64,000 nucleotides of DNA from Allodiplogaster sudhausi (taxonomy: Eukaryota > Nematoda > Chromadorea > Rhabditida > Diplogasteridae). Below are positions 21,157 through 33,689 of this stretch, in pieces. The notes under the pieces were generated by a model that was given only the letters and a program-made list of their open reading frames with translations, was not told the DNA's origin and did not search any database. The stretch lies in the NCBI GenBank assembly GCA_945643635.1, contig CALZFC010000059.1, positions 2,128,501 through 2,192,500 on the forward strand. The letters are read 5' to 3'. Position 1 is the first letter of the stretch, and each line of letters starts with the position of its first letter. The position numbers were made by a program, and so were the translations under genes.

Positions 21157-23524
21157 TCACTTTTTCTGCCAGCCGTGAATGAAGAAGTCCCGAGAACCCC
21201 AGGCCGAGTGAGTCAGCCAGCCATCGCGGATCCACGAGAAACCCTGAAATGTTGGGAGAATCAAAAAAGTGGGCATTTAGAATAAACGAGAGCGAAAGTG
21301 TGTGCGATAGAGCGTCAACAATACAAAATAAATTGATGAGAGAAATTCTAGAAAAGCATGTAAAAGCGATGAAATGCATTGTGAATAAAGAAGTTGGACT
21401 TTATCGACGATTTGAAAGCGTGAAGCTTTGTCTGCTTTCAGAAGCCGCTCAAGAATGTCCAACACGCAGACTCCGAAGTGAAAGAGATCGTTATACGAAC
21501 TAAAAAAAACAAAACAATTGTCATATCTTCTCTCTTATGGTAGGAGTAAAAGAATCAGAGAAAGCATTCGAACTCGATCAATAATTGGCGGGTTGCCTTT
21601 TTTTATACATATCTAATGGTATGGAGAAGGCCAACTCGCCTGGACATCTTCCAAAACTCGAGGCAGCGCTGACATTCTTCGCGGCTGTCCGGATAGAAGA
21701 AGTCGAGTAGGACATACTACGGTTTAGATTATCAAATATAAAACCACAAAGCCATAGATTTTTTTTTAAACTTTCAATGTAACCATCAAAAATAGGTCGA
21801 GTAACACATAATAGATACTATGTAGATATTTAATTTATAACTTAATGTTATCAAAACATACAAATAAAAATAAATTTCGAACAACAATAGCGCCGTTGTC
21901 CGATCCGTGCATACTCGCCGGAACACGAAAGTGGAAGTCGGCGAAAAAGTGGAGAAAGTCTCGAGAGGTTGCAGTGTTCCTGACAAGGAAAACAACTCAG
22001 TTAGTTTAAATTAAATAGCGTGACAATTTAAATATTCTACATAAGGATTTCAATTTACGCGCTCTCCCAGGGAACAGGCGCTCTCATTCTCACGTGCTAT
22101 TTTGCAGCTCGCACAAAAAAGCTGCGTGAAAATAGCATGGGGCCGCAGCAGTTTGAAATCTCGCACTATTTAACACGATCCTTCTCACTCGATCCCTTTA
22201 ATGTTTTTCTTTTCTTCCTCAAACCTTGCAAAATAGCTGCCGCATGCGATTTCGTTGTTGAAGATGCGATAGTAGAAGCGAAGATCGCTGCGTGACATGG
22301 AGAGAGTTTCGGAGTGAGGAGTTGTTGACTCGTCGGGCCTAGTCGATGTTAACTCGCTTGCTGGCCGAGGACCCATGGTAGATGGGATCCTTGTCGAGCG
22401 CCATACATTTTCCGTTGGTTTGTCAATACTTGATGAAGAGGCCGGAAGGAACTCTTCAATACGACGATGCGGATTGATCACGCCTTAATCATCATTTACA
22501 TATAATAATCATTTTTAATAGGCTATGATGAAATGCATACCAGCTTAAACAATTGCAAAGCTTCTTGTTAAATAAACCCAAATGCAGAATATTGGCGCAT
22601 TCCCAACAATTTACATATAACCTGTGTCAGCATCAATGAAGAGTGCCCACTCATATTCCGGGTGTTCGGCGAGAATCTCAGCCACGACACAATGCCGTGC
22701 GAACATTAACTGAAATTTATTAGTTCATAAAAGTAAATATTCATTCCTTTTCAGTTCAAGGGAAAGCTGGTTGATATCGACTGTTTATTCTAATGTAAAG
22801 TAGGCTCTTTCAGATATGGACGTAAAAAGTAATTTAGATCACAAAAGTGTTTCCGAACATCTTTTTGTGGGCAGCGGCGAGAGAGAAGTGTTTCACGATC
22901 CATGACTATGAAGAACAGCTTATATCCCTGCAAAATACACTTCTTCTTTGAACTTGTTCTCCGAAAGTCCAGACACAATTAAGTTACATATGTTGCTCGC
23001 TAGGGCAACCCTAGAACGCAGGAACATAAGTGAGGATGCGAGAATACATTGTTTATTAAGCGACTATCTGGAGTTGGTTTAAATAGGGCTGGAAGGAGAT
23101 GATTGTACTTTCGTAAGTGATATTGTAAGACAGTTACTTTGCCAAACCTGATAAGCAGCATAGCATTCGAGTGACTGGAACGCCAATTCAAACTTTTCTC
23201 GATCGTTCTCCTTATACACGACGCTGACGATGGCAACACGTGATACGGTAGTCAAATTGGAAGACGAGGACGAGCAAGCCGCTTCAACGGAAATTAACAA
23301 TTAATATTCTTATAGAAATGAGACTATACAATATACATAAATGTATGTATCTTGATGTATTGGACTCCTTCGCTATCACAAAGAGTGATATACTCACCGA
23401 AACAGCGGTAGATATTCTGAAAGGCAATTCCGTCTGTGTCCAGTAACCAGAGAAGCAGCGCGATGCAATAGAGGACGAAGAGAAGAAGCAGCCAGAGGGC
23501 AGGCCACTTTGATAGTAGTGACAT
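21157..23524 (-). CDS. DUF273-type membrane protein, glycosyltransferase-like
   Basis: Nine minus-strand exons: 23524-23398, 23281-23148, 22927-22859, 22709-22622, 22483-22225, 21979-21886, 21716-21640, 21499-21400, 21243-21157. They join in phase to 344 residues. An N-terminal membrane anchor ([20 protein letters not shown]) suggests a type II Golgi or ER protein. The body has [43 protein letters not shown], then [30 protein letters not shown], and near the end [12 protein letters not shown] and FFIHGW. These are the marks of nematode DUF273 proteins, which resemble nucleotide-sugar transferases; the DAD is a probable metal-binding motif (inference). Intron 7 uses a GC donor (AG|GCGAGT). Exon 5 holds about 53 extra Ser/Thr/Pro-rich residues not expected in the family. 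Confidence 0.85.
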
Positions 23525-25266
23525 GTGCTATACGAAACATTTATTATTATTTCGTAATACATTCTTAAATTGAGACTTACTGGCATTTTCATTGACGTCT
23601 TCGATCAGTATGAAGGCTTTAGGCGATAAAATATTTTTTTTAAAAAATTAGCAAATAAAAAACCAATCCTGGAAACCTAGAAATAAGAGTGAAAGGAGCA
23701 AAGCAGATCGATCACGATGGGCAAGAAGGTTGTGATTTGGTCACGAAGCCGCATGATGATCTCGTTGTCGGGGCGACATTTTTCGCCAGTCAAACATACG
23801 CCGCTGCCACCCGCGCTCGCGCAGACAACAAAAGAAAGATAATTGACACACAAGAAGAGTAAACACATGCGCATATGGAAGCACGATGTGTCACTCTCGA
23901 GGCAGCAGCAGAAAAAAGAAGTCTTCGTTGATGGCAAATAGAAAGAAGCGCGAGCGCATCGAACAACCATGTGTATGAAGAACTCATACAAGTATTCATA
24001 GAAGGCAATGAAGAGAGAGAAAAATAATAATTGAACTTCCCAGACTACTATTTTAATTGTAGTGTGCAATTGTACATACGTCTTGAAAATGCTGCTTTTC
24101 TCGATATGCGCTTTCAGTCACATTGAAAACTACAAAAAATTATGTCTGTGTGTTTTAATGAGAAAGAGCAAACGAAAAGGAGAATTGCGAAAGAGTGGTT
24201 ACAATTCTATAGTTTATTAAAAGCGCTGAAAGAACCCTTCTAGATTCTGTGCCTGAATACGCATATGCATATATGAATGCAACTCTATGAGACAAAGCAT
24301 TCAAGAATTGCGACGGCTACATTGCAATGTTCATAGGTACTTTTTGAATGATTTTTCCCGAACAATAACATCTGCCAAAAAGCAGTGTATTTGGCACTTT
24401 GCCACGAGTTTGTAGTTTGAGTTTCATCACTGAAAAAAGATTTAAAAAAAAAGCTGATGGTGAGGTTGTATCTTGGAAATTTAAAGTCATTTTTTACATC
24501 AGTTAGTAAGTTGCTGTTGCTATTGAATGTTTAGGGCATTCAGGCAAGCCGAAGTGTTAAAGGCTGAAGCTATTGTCTCAACGTTACGTTCATCCATTTT
24601 TACTGAGCAGTGGTCCTTTAGAGGGAATATATAGCCACATTAAAGCCACAAAAGGTGGACAGAATGTGAGGGCACTTGCACCTGAGCCAACGACTTACAT
24701 GACGTATATCTGTTTTATATATAGCATGTCAACATTGCCAGGTAGGAGGAGAGTATTGTGTGAAAATGGCATTAAGCGAAGGAAGGGAGAAAAAAAAAGT
24801 AGATGGAGAGTTGAAATGTCAGAGACATGGAGAAATGGCGTGAGAGAGGCAATAGAGAAAGCGAGTAACAAAAAAGGTGATGAGCAAGACTTTCAGAAGA
24901 AGCCCGTTTTTTTGTGATAGCAAGTCAGAAACATACACGCGCAGAGAGGGAGAGTGACATCCTACATATTTGGGTGCATATTTGCAAGTTCTTGTATGTA
25001 TGCAGGAATTGCTTGACATAAGAATTGCACTGCAAGAACACAAGGCAGTCCACGCACAATGTCATGAGTAAAAGTAGCCAAAAACTCGACCATGAATTCG
25101 AGCCTTTTTGCCTGACACAATGCTGATAGACCATGTGAGTTACATATAAACAACAATGGTTAAAGGAGAACTCAAATAGATTATGGCAGAGTTTTTTCGT
25201 GGTCCTTTAAGCTACTATTTTCTGAACATCACTCTTTAATATTTCCATATGTATGAAAAATACTGT
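23525..25266. other. intergenic; no gene seen
   Basis: This is the upstream region of the DUF273-type gene and the downstream region of the next minus-strand gene. The open frames lack splice, codon or family support. One feature is a 45-base repeat at about 25,098-25,141 (CTTTTTGCCTGACACAATG) that recurs in SDR introns at 31.4, 41.0, 45.9 and 52.5 kb and at 36.1 kb. Confidence 0.45.
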
Positions 25267-28164
25267 CTATTTGCCAAAGCCATAGCCACTGCCGTTGGTA
25301 ATTTCAATGTCGCCGAGGCCGCCCGGAATGTTGAACTCGTCCGTGTCCACCTTTAATGAGTTTATTAAAAATTAAATATGTATTATTTGTTTTCTTTAAG
25401 GTTATAATTGGAAAATTTATCACAATGAAGAAAAATTAGAAAAATTAAAAAAAAGTGTCAGAATAACGCACCTTCCCGAAAGCAAGCGGATTCTTCTTGT
25501 CGAGAGCGCCGTAGCCCGGCTCGTAAAAGTTGCGGTTGCGCTGCCCGCCCTTCTTGTCTCCCTTTATCACTGCAAAACGAAGGTTAGAAATAAACATGTT
25601 TTTTGTATCATTTCTTATCTACGTGCATGCGCTAATATCATTGAGACTATCATGTATATATTCTTCGTCCTTCCTTTAAAACAAATTGCCATGAAAACAT
25701 GAATTCCAAGTTTTTATAAGCGCTACTGTACAAAAATATGTATGTACATATATGTATGTATGTATAACCAAAAAAACAAAATGTAATAGAAGTATGGCCG
25801 GTACTGCATATAAATTTCTCAAACATATAAAAGAAACAGCTTCCTACACTTGACGAGGTTGTTGAGATTGCCGAGGCCAACGTTCTTGGCTGTCTCCTCC
25901 ACCATCTTCTTGTCACCGTCATTCATGTTGTCGGCGCCTTGAAGACCAAAGGTCGGGAAGCTAGAAATCATCCTCGTATTATTTTGGCATTATCTTTTAC
26001 TTTTCCTAGGCATGGTTGATCAAGGAGGTTTCTTTTTCTTAAAAAATATTTTTTTTAAAGAGAGAAAGAATTCCAAAGAATCGCCAACCCGCGCGAGAGG
26101 GAAGCGAGAGAGCGCGCGGGACCTCTGCCCGTTCTCCTGCCCATCGCGCCAATGTCTGTGCCCGTGTTGATCATCATGCCGCCAATCTACGCTTATCAAC
26201 ACATATTGTATGAAACATATTTTTATATTGACATTTTTCATTCTTCTATTAACTTAATGCCCTTATAGCTTATTTTCTCATTCTATAATTGATCGCTATT
26301 CCCTCATTCCATTCCTTTCTGTGCTCACTTGTTCAGCAGTGGACAACAATTAATTATTGTTAATTGTAAGTTTTTTAAGTGCCCAATTGAGGAATGTCCA
26401 CCTGATCGAAGAAGGGCAGCTTGCCGTCGCCAATGTCCGCGCCGCGACTTCCGACAATTTCGAAGCCTGCACTATGGCCATTTGGTTGTTTTCATTTCAT
26501 CTTTCCTTCTCACACTATTCTCTCCTTTCTGTTTTTTGTCTTTCCTTTATCATTCTCTCTTTCTTTCTCAGTCATTCATTGCTAACCAGGAAGGACTCCC
26601 AGCCCAAACGAGAACGAGTTCCCTGTGCCAAAGTTGCCCGATTGTTGCTTCTGGCCGAAGCCCTTAGGTCGCCCCTAAAGTCGATGCAAGCTATTTCTCT
26701 TTGATAGAACTAGAATGTTCTGAATAATATTCAACCTTTGCTTGCAAGCAAATGTTGAATATAGACAAAAAACGAATTCACTACACCTCATCAGCATCTT
26801 CGCGACCAACGCGGCTCTTGAACAGATTGATATTCGGCACTCCGCACGTGTCGGCAAATTCTTGGCAGAAGACCTAAACATTGCAAGGCTTGCAATGATT
26901 ACACAACCTTAAAGGAATTATGCATAAACTCCTCTTAATAAGTAATTTTTTTTTCTCAATATGAATACAATGAAAATAACACATAAAATAACGAGACAAG
27001 AAGATAAATTAATAAAAGATGAACCTGTAGATCGTAGCGTAGCTTCTTGCCTGGCAAGCACGTCCGCTGGAAGGTGTACTGATTGGCCGGGCAGTAGCGG
27101 TACGGATTGCGGTCCTTCTGGAGCGCCGGAAAGAGCGTGAAGAGTGGATTCAGAGGAGCAGGAGGAGGTGTCGAGGCACGGCGGAAGTAAGGAAGCTGCT
27201 GTGGACGAGGAGAGGACGCTGGCCGAGGTGGCAGAGGTGGTGGTGGAGGCAATTCCTTAAAGGAGCCAAAAAAACAATCTTTTTGACTAACCGAAGGCCA
27301 AGACGGCATTTTGCTTAGAGAGACGCTACTACAAATGTCAGGAAAAAATCTAAATAGATAGTTTTGTAAATCGTTAAAAAAATTGGTCATTTTGCTTTAT
27401 ACATCCATATGTAGGTGCATTTATAGTGTTTGCACAAATTGTCACAATAACAAAGAACAAGGGAGACAACCGCTTTTGTAAAATTTGCTACGAAATTCGT
27501 ATAAGATTATAACATATGTTTCTAAACAACCTGAATTACTGGCGTTCGTGTCGCTTCGTCGGAATCGCTGCTCTCTCCTCCGACACGTTCCCTATCATTT
27601 TCCTCGTCGCGGTTGCTGCTGTCAGGCTCGATGGCCTTGTCTTCGAAAGGATTCGGCGGCGACGCTCGTCTCGGATGATGCCGGACCTCTGATCGAATGA
27701 TGATGTTTCCTTGATCGGAACTCGTGGATCCCGGACAGTACGGCAGTGACGGATTCAGCGAGCAGGCCATCGTGATTTGGTCTGCGTAAGTTTTCTTTTT
27801 TTTATATTTTTATGTTGCGATAAGTATAAAAATAATTGAATGTTATAAAGTCTACTTTCACTTTCAGTCCATTTTTTTCCACATTCATCTCTGTCTCAGT
27901 ACTTGTTACGCATATTATCAATCTTTTCAATAATAAAAAAGATTTTCCCCTATAAATGAAGTGGTCATATTTAATCACGTGTTCTGACTTTTGTCCTAAA
28001 TTGATTACTATCATGAATCAGGTGAGGCGAAATCATGCAATGAAAAAGTGACTAAAAGACACGTAAACACTCTCCTGAATAATGTCAATCTTACCTAACG
28101 TCCTCGCATCGGTCACTGCCAGTCGGTGAAGAAGAAGGAGAGCGAACAGCTTCATGCAACCCAT
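25267..28164 (-). CDS. ten-exon secreted protein, nematode extracellular type, unrecognised family
   Basis: Exons: 28164-28095, 27781-27531, 27255-27025, 26873-26787, 26674-26587, 26466-26402, 26186-26089, 25960-25848, 25569-25472, 25350-25267. All phases close, giving about 394 residues. Residues 1-20 are a signal peptide (MKLFALLLLHRLAVTDA from the second ATG). Then come a Cys-containing head (ACSLNPSLPYCPG), an acidic/basic polar stretch, a Pro-rich part (ELPPPPPLPPRP), and a four-cysteine block (YCPANQYTFQRTC ... FCQEFADTC). The tail is Gly/Asn/Asp-rich with GADIGDG and GTDIGAMG motifs, ending SGYGFGK. No membrane segment follows, so it is probably secreted, perhaps cuticle or matrix. Exon 7 is the least certain: it relies on a GG|GTTGGC donor. 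Confidence 0.75.
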
Positions 28165-28270
28165 GCCTCTCAATAAGCGGGCACTTCCCGAGAGCAAGAC
28201 TACCGGCCATTCTCGGCAAGGTCCAACGAGTTTTCACGCAACCGACCTCCCCACCACCCATCTCTTTCTA

Positions 28271-28277
28271 TCTTATA
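28271..28277 (-). promoter_or_regulatory. possible TATA box of the secreted protein gene
   Basis: Minus strand GATATAAG about 107 bases upstream of the ATG at 28,164. The spacing allows a 5' UTR of about 75 bases. Single weak signal. Confidence 0.35.
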
Positions 28278-28279
28278 TC

Positions 28280-29267
28280 CCGCTATTCATTATCCCTCAC
28301 TAATGAAGATAAGCCCTTTCGCTTTCTCTTATTCAACCTCTATATCTCTCTGTCTTTTTTCACTGGCCATGAGTATCTTTCGTTATTTATTCGTATGTTC
28401 CTTTGATATTAAGAATGTTTCTGTTCATTTGGCAAATTGAAGGAATCAAACTTTCTCGAATGAAGCCTGATTGAAGCATCAATATTTAGCTTATTGCTCG
28501 TATTCTGCTATACATCAGACCATTGTGTGACAGCACAAAAATCTGTGATCTAGTGTCGCCAACTGTGACGACTTTAAATTACAAAGAGCACTAGACATAT
28601 ATACTTCCACCGTTCTATTCCGGATCGCACTTGTTTCGCTCTTTTTTCTCTCTGTCCCTCTTACCTCTTTTCGTCTTTCATTCTTTCTATTAACCTCTTC
28701 CTTTTTTCCGACGTTCCTACATCTCGCTGTTTATCTTTCTAGTCTTCCCGTACTTTATTCTCTCGCACGCTGTCTATGTCCCTCTCTCTTACTCTCGCTC
28801 ATTCATTCTCGCCCCCCTCTCTCTCTTACCATCACTCTCTATCTCTCCATGTCATACGCTTAAATTTTTCCTGCTTCGTCTAGAGTTTTCGACTCTGTCC
28901 TGTTTACTATTTTAATCCGTCTATTTGCATAAGCCGTTTGCCTAATGCCTCCCAAACTTTTCGCGCTGAAGTTTTCAAGGCACCCTTCGTGGTTTATGGA
29001 ATCTATGTATGCAAATATTCCGTTTCTAGGATTACTGCACTGCATAGATTACACTTTGATTGCAGTCTGACTATTGTGAGATTGCTTGTTTTCTTGAGGG
29101 GTTGTTTTCTTGGAAGACTCCAATACACACATTATATTGAGCAATCTTCCGCTGTGCAGTGTTCTCCTGTTCCTTGTTCTTTCTGTCACCAGTCCCGTTC
29201 TCACTAGAGAAAAATCAATGTGCATCCACGCTACATTTTACGAAGGTGCACGAGATAGCTACATACA

Positions 29268-29309
<42 letters not shown>

Positions 29310-30100
29310 CGTTTCGCTGGTTATCTGTCGTCTCTATCTATCCTTGTATCTCTCTTCTTCTCTATCAATCTCTTTCGCTTTCTTTCACTCTCTTCCTCTC
29401 TCTTTGTCTTAATTCTCCTACTCTCATCGTCTCACATGCAACTTTCTCTGGGCTCAAAAACCACATTCCTAGTTCAGTGCGGCTGCTATCTATACTATCG
29501 TTGTTTACTGGTTTGTCAGTCAGTTAATGAGAGCAGTTTCTCTTGCTTCTTTTCGCTCTCTCCCATTCTCCCAATCTTTCTCTAGCCCTCTCCTTCTCTC
29601 TCTCCCTCACTTTCTCTCAATCACACTTTGCCAGTAGACGAAGATAAGCGCACACCGAGAACAGCATAAAACCCCATGCATCTAGCGGGATCAGTCTACT
29701 CTGCTCTTTTGCACTCCATTCCATAAGCCGCTTTTTCCTCCTACAGATCAAATGCAGAATTAGATGTGAATCGCTTAAAAGGTTCTGTTTTGATCTGCGG
29801 CGCACATCTTCTCTTGGTCTATATTTCCATTCTATTTTTATAGACCTGTCTATTGCTCATTAGCTAATAAGAAAAAAACAACATTTACAATAACCGCTCT
29901 GTATCTCAAAAACATCACAATCTATGTATATAGTAAGTGTCATGAAGCTTTTTTTTTTTGTCAGACTTTTTTTTGTTGGATGATTTTTTGCGTGCGATGA
30001 ATGTGATTGATGCGAGCCTTCGAGAATTCTCTGCTTTTTTCGGTTAATCTCTTTTTCCAACGAAAAATCCATTAATTATGCCTTTTTTTTTCTTTGTACG
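28280..30100. repeat. pyrimidine-rich upstream region of SDR-A, duplicated at 38.5-39.6 kb
   Basis: Long CT-rich low-complexity DNA, with a (CT) run at about 29,269-29,304. Blocks such as GTTCTCCTGTTCCT, GAAAAATC-ATG and GGTGCACGAGATAGCTAC recur at 38,545-38,670 and 38,860-38,940, so the region upstream of SDR-A and SDR-D is a duplication. No exon found; the Ser/Leu-rich open frames are translations of the CT runs. Confidence 0.6.
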
Positions 30101-30103
30101 AAT

Positions 30104-32058
30104 AATGCACACGATTCTTGTTATTTTCGTTATTCTCGCTTTTTTTCGCCTCTTTTTCTTTAACAAATAAAAAATACACAATATATATATATCAATTATC
30201 CATTTATTACTTTTAAGCATAATACACACGATTCTGGTGACTGGCGCGAATCGCGGCCTCGGCCTCGGCCTCGTCCGCGAGCTGCTCGCTCTCAAGGAAG
30301 TCACGCGCGTCTACGCCACCACGCGAAACATCGAGAAGTCAAAGGTCAACATATTTTGCACAGAAAAGGCGTTTCCATCATACATCTTTTTTTATTTTAA
30401 TTTTTTATATATATTTTACTACAATTGTTGCAACGACAATATATTCGTGATTTAGGATTTGACTGCCATCAAAGACGACCGACTAAAAATTCTCGAATTT
30501 GACGTCGTCAACGATGAGGCAATTAAGAAGGCGGCAGATAGAGTAAGTAGAGATGACCTGATGAATGTTCATTATTTGGCGTGTTAGGGAAGGTTTTTGA
30601 AGAAATCTGATGCATGAGCTCCTCTTGATGTCATACAAGCTCTCACTCTCGCTCTCTCGCTTTCTCTATCCCTCTCTTTCTCTCTCGCACTCGCACTATC
30701 TCTCCGTATCTCTTTGCGACTCTCTTACTTTCTATCACGATGCCAACCGGATTTTTCTTTTCTCAGATTTCCGCTGAAACTCCAACAGGCATTGACTTGC
30801 TTATAAACAACGCCGGCATTCTCAACATGTACTCGCTCACCGGCGAGGAAATTAACCGATCAACGGTAAATGTTGTAAAATAAGATAAAAGATAATGTAT
30901 AAAATAAATAAAGCATTTGTTAAATGTTGTTAAGTAAACTGCTAAATTTTTCTCCATAATTGCAGCTGAATCAGCAATTAGAAGTCAACTGCACGTCGGT
31001 GTTCATTTTGACTCAGGTAAGAATAGTTTATATTCATTTGCTTTGTGAATGATAGAGAGGGTGAAAGCGAAAAAGAAAGAGAGAAAAAGGAGAGTGATAT
31101 AGAGAGTTAGTGAAGATAAATTGGCTAGAGAGCAAAGGAGAGTGAAAAAGAGAAAAGAAGAAAGACAGAGTAGAAATAAATAAAGAGTGGAAAGAAGAGT
31201 ACAATGTGAAACCGTCTTGAGACGCTGCTTCCTCTCCTCCGCCTCGGCGCCTCCACTCGTGGCTCTGCGCGGGTGGTGAACATTGGCAGCATTGCCGGCT
31301 CGGTAGAGCATGCCGCTGCCAAGGGCTTCCCTCCCCTTCTACCGTACTCCATGAGCAAGGTCGTCTACCCTATTTCTCATTCAAAGCAACCAAAAACCCA
31401 CGTTTGAATTCGCGCATTTCCCTTGACACATTGCGAGAATGTATGTGATTACGGCTGAGCTTCGTTATCCACGAGGAAAAAGGAAACCCCAAAACTTTCA
31501 ATATCGTTTACAGAAATTAGCATTTAAAATATGGTCTTTTTGCATCAATAAATTAGTTGTAAGGTGTAGTGATGCTACTCTGGTCTCACAATCAGTTAAG
31601 ATGGATACATTACTTCCTGTTCGTAGGCCGCGCTCAACATGTTCTCACGAGTCTCGGCTGCCGAACTCGAGAAGGATAGCATCAGCGTGATGACGATGCA
31701 TCCCGGCTGGGTGCAGACCGACATGGGCAACGCGTGCGGCCCCGCGCCTATGACGGTTTCTGTTATTTCTTTTTTTTGCAAAATGATTTTGGTTTGCTAC
31801 TACAGTAAACAAGTTTTAATTTGACCAAGGCTCTCAAATGGCCATCAATTTTAGTTTTTGTTTTGTGGAACCTTTACAGTTTTTTTAATCGTTAAGATGG
31901 TGAACACAGACAGTGTTCTCGGCTGCTTTAATTAATTAATTTATTATTATTTTCAGATTGACGAGTCCGTGAAGGCGATGGCCGCATCGCTGCAGAAGCT
32001 CGGCAAGGAACACAACGGCGGCTATTTCGACTATGATCTCAAGCAACTGCCATTTTAA
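30104..32058 (+). pseudogene. SDR-A: C-factor-like short-chain dehydrogenase with a disrupted start
   Basis: Exons 30222-30344, 30456-30542, 30767-30865, 30966-31016, 31222-31359, 31627-31755, 31957-32058 (TAA) total 242 codons, in phase throughout. Motifs: TGANRGLG (NAD(P) binding), NNAG at about 84-87, NIGS with Ser143, and YSMSK giving Tyr162/Lys166, the classical SDR triad. The start is broken. The expected ATGCACACGATTCTTGT is at 30,104, but it is followed by about 115 unrelated bases. A second imperfect copy, ATACACACGATTCTGGT, then joins the rest of exon 1. The second copy has ATA, not ATG, and the upstream ATG reads MHTILVIFVILAFF and stops. Translation would need an internal Met, so function is doubtful although the rest is intact. 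Confidence 0.7.
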
Positions 32059-33007
32059 ACAAGATACAGAATAAATATAGAAATTTAGGAATATTAAAAT
32101 ATGTAATTTTTCGAATATTTAAAAATAATAATCGATAAAAATCAGTTCTTTGATATGTCTTTTTTTACAGATTTCCATCAAACTTCGAAGAAAATAATTT
32201 GACACAAATACAAAATATCGATAAATTGTATATTCCATTCTATCTTTTGTTATTGAAAATTCTGTGATGCGACAATCAAATAAAGTGACTCTTATACAGC
32301 AGAATTTTGCATACACATATTATTTTTAAAGTTATTCATATAATCTATTTTGACCCTTATTTTCAAAAGAGCAGAAAACTCAAGGAGCCGTGAAGACGGA
32401 GTGATGGAAAAATGAAAGCAAATATAGGGAAATGGGGCTTTGTGATCACGTCACCCTGTTTTTCCAGCTCGTTGTCAGCCATAATCGCTCTCACTCCCAT
32501 TTTCTCCATCTCATTTGCTTCATTCAGCTCATACTACTTGTAAAGTGAACGTTGTCACCACAAAGTATCCAGTTTCTTTTCTTTATTGATTTCTGTCTGT
32601 ACCCAAGCAGTACCTTAATTGAGCTGCTTTTCTCTATTTTGCTTCCGGTTCTCGGTTCGGTACTCTCTCTCTCTCTCTCACTTCATCAATCTCTCGATAT
32701 TTCCCCTGCCATTTCAGAGACTTGTGAACGATCATCTCTCGATCAAAGGAGAAACACCTGCACTCATTGGCAGCTCTTTCACCCCGCCGATTGCTGTCCT
32801 TCCTATTTTCTCTCTCTAATTTCTGAATAAGATGATGTCACTCTAATTGCTAGACAAAATTAGGACGAAAAATACAATTCGCTATTTTCCACTAACAAAT
32901 ATGAATTAGAGAAATGAGTTAATGTATAATGATTGCATCTTTTTTTTGTTAACATTGTGTTGAAATTACCAAGTAATCACTGGTTTCAGATAATCACCGC
33001 TTGAGCG
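32059..33007. promoter_or_regulatory. SDR-A 3' region and SDR-B upstream region
   Basis: AT-rich 3' flank (32,059-32,340) followed by the upstream module found before every SDR copy, with GTGATCAC at 32,442-32,449 and a pyrimidine-rich run, then ACCGCTTGAGCG just before the SDR-B ATG. Confidence 0.5.
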
Positions 33008-33655
33008 ATGAAGACTGTGTTGGTTACTGGCGCAAATCGTGGCATCGGACTCGGACTCGTTCGCGAGCTGCTCGCCAGCACCAAATTCAAGCGAATCTAT
33101 GCGACAACGCGGAACATTGAGAAGTCGACGGTACAGTCGCGTGCAAAAAAAGTATATTTTTGGTTGTTGTAATTCCCGTTTTCCAAAATTACGTTATTAA
33201 TGATTGATGTAACTGTTGTTTTCTTAAAGCAAATGTTTTAAACGCAACATATGTTTCATTCTACTGCCATTCACGCTTCAGAATCTTACTGCCATCAATG
33301 ACGAAAACTTCTCGAATTCGACGTCGTCAACGATGAGGCAATTAAGGAGGCGGTGGACATTGTAAGTAAAGTGAGATAACCTGCCGTGCTATTAATCTTG
33401 GAAGAAAACTGAAACCAACTTTTGAAGAAATCGAACGAACAAAAATCGGAACATCAAACAGGTTTTTGGCGTTCTAGTAGTGGCTTTTGCAAGGATTTGA
33501 TTGAACTAGAATCATATTTCACTCCGAAAACTAAATCATCTTTACCTGAAATGAACATCAATGTTTTGTGAAACTGGCTCCAGTTTTGTCCAGCTTAATA
33601 GCACGGCTGATGAATGTTCACTTTTAGGCGTGCAAGATAAGTTTAAACACACGAG

Positions 33656-33689
<34 letters not shown>

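Noticed and set aside
24573..24917. 114-residue plus-strand frame
   Set aside because: No splice context, signal peptide or family motif, and a Lys/Arg-rich end typical of chance frames in A-rich DNA.
29269..29304. CRISPR-like or other spaced repeat arrays
   Set aside because: The repeats in the window are microsatellites or tandem duplications; no repeat-spacer pattern exists and the DNA is eukaryotic.
29159..29527. Ser/Leu-rich open frames over CT runs (also near 32.6, 38.6, 42.2, 43.5 kb)
   Set aside because: They are translations of CTCTCT microsatellites in SDR upstream regions, with no splice or family support.
30044..30304. Arg-rich minus-strand frame across SDR-A exon 1
   Set aside because: It is antisense to GC-rich codons of the conserved TGANRGLGLG region; the same shadow appears at SDR-D.
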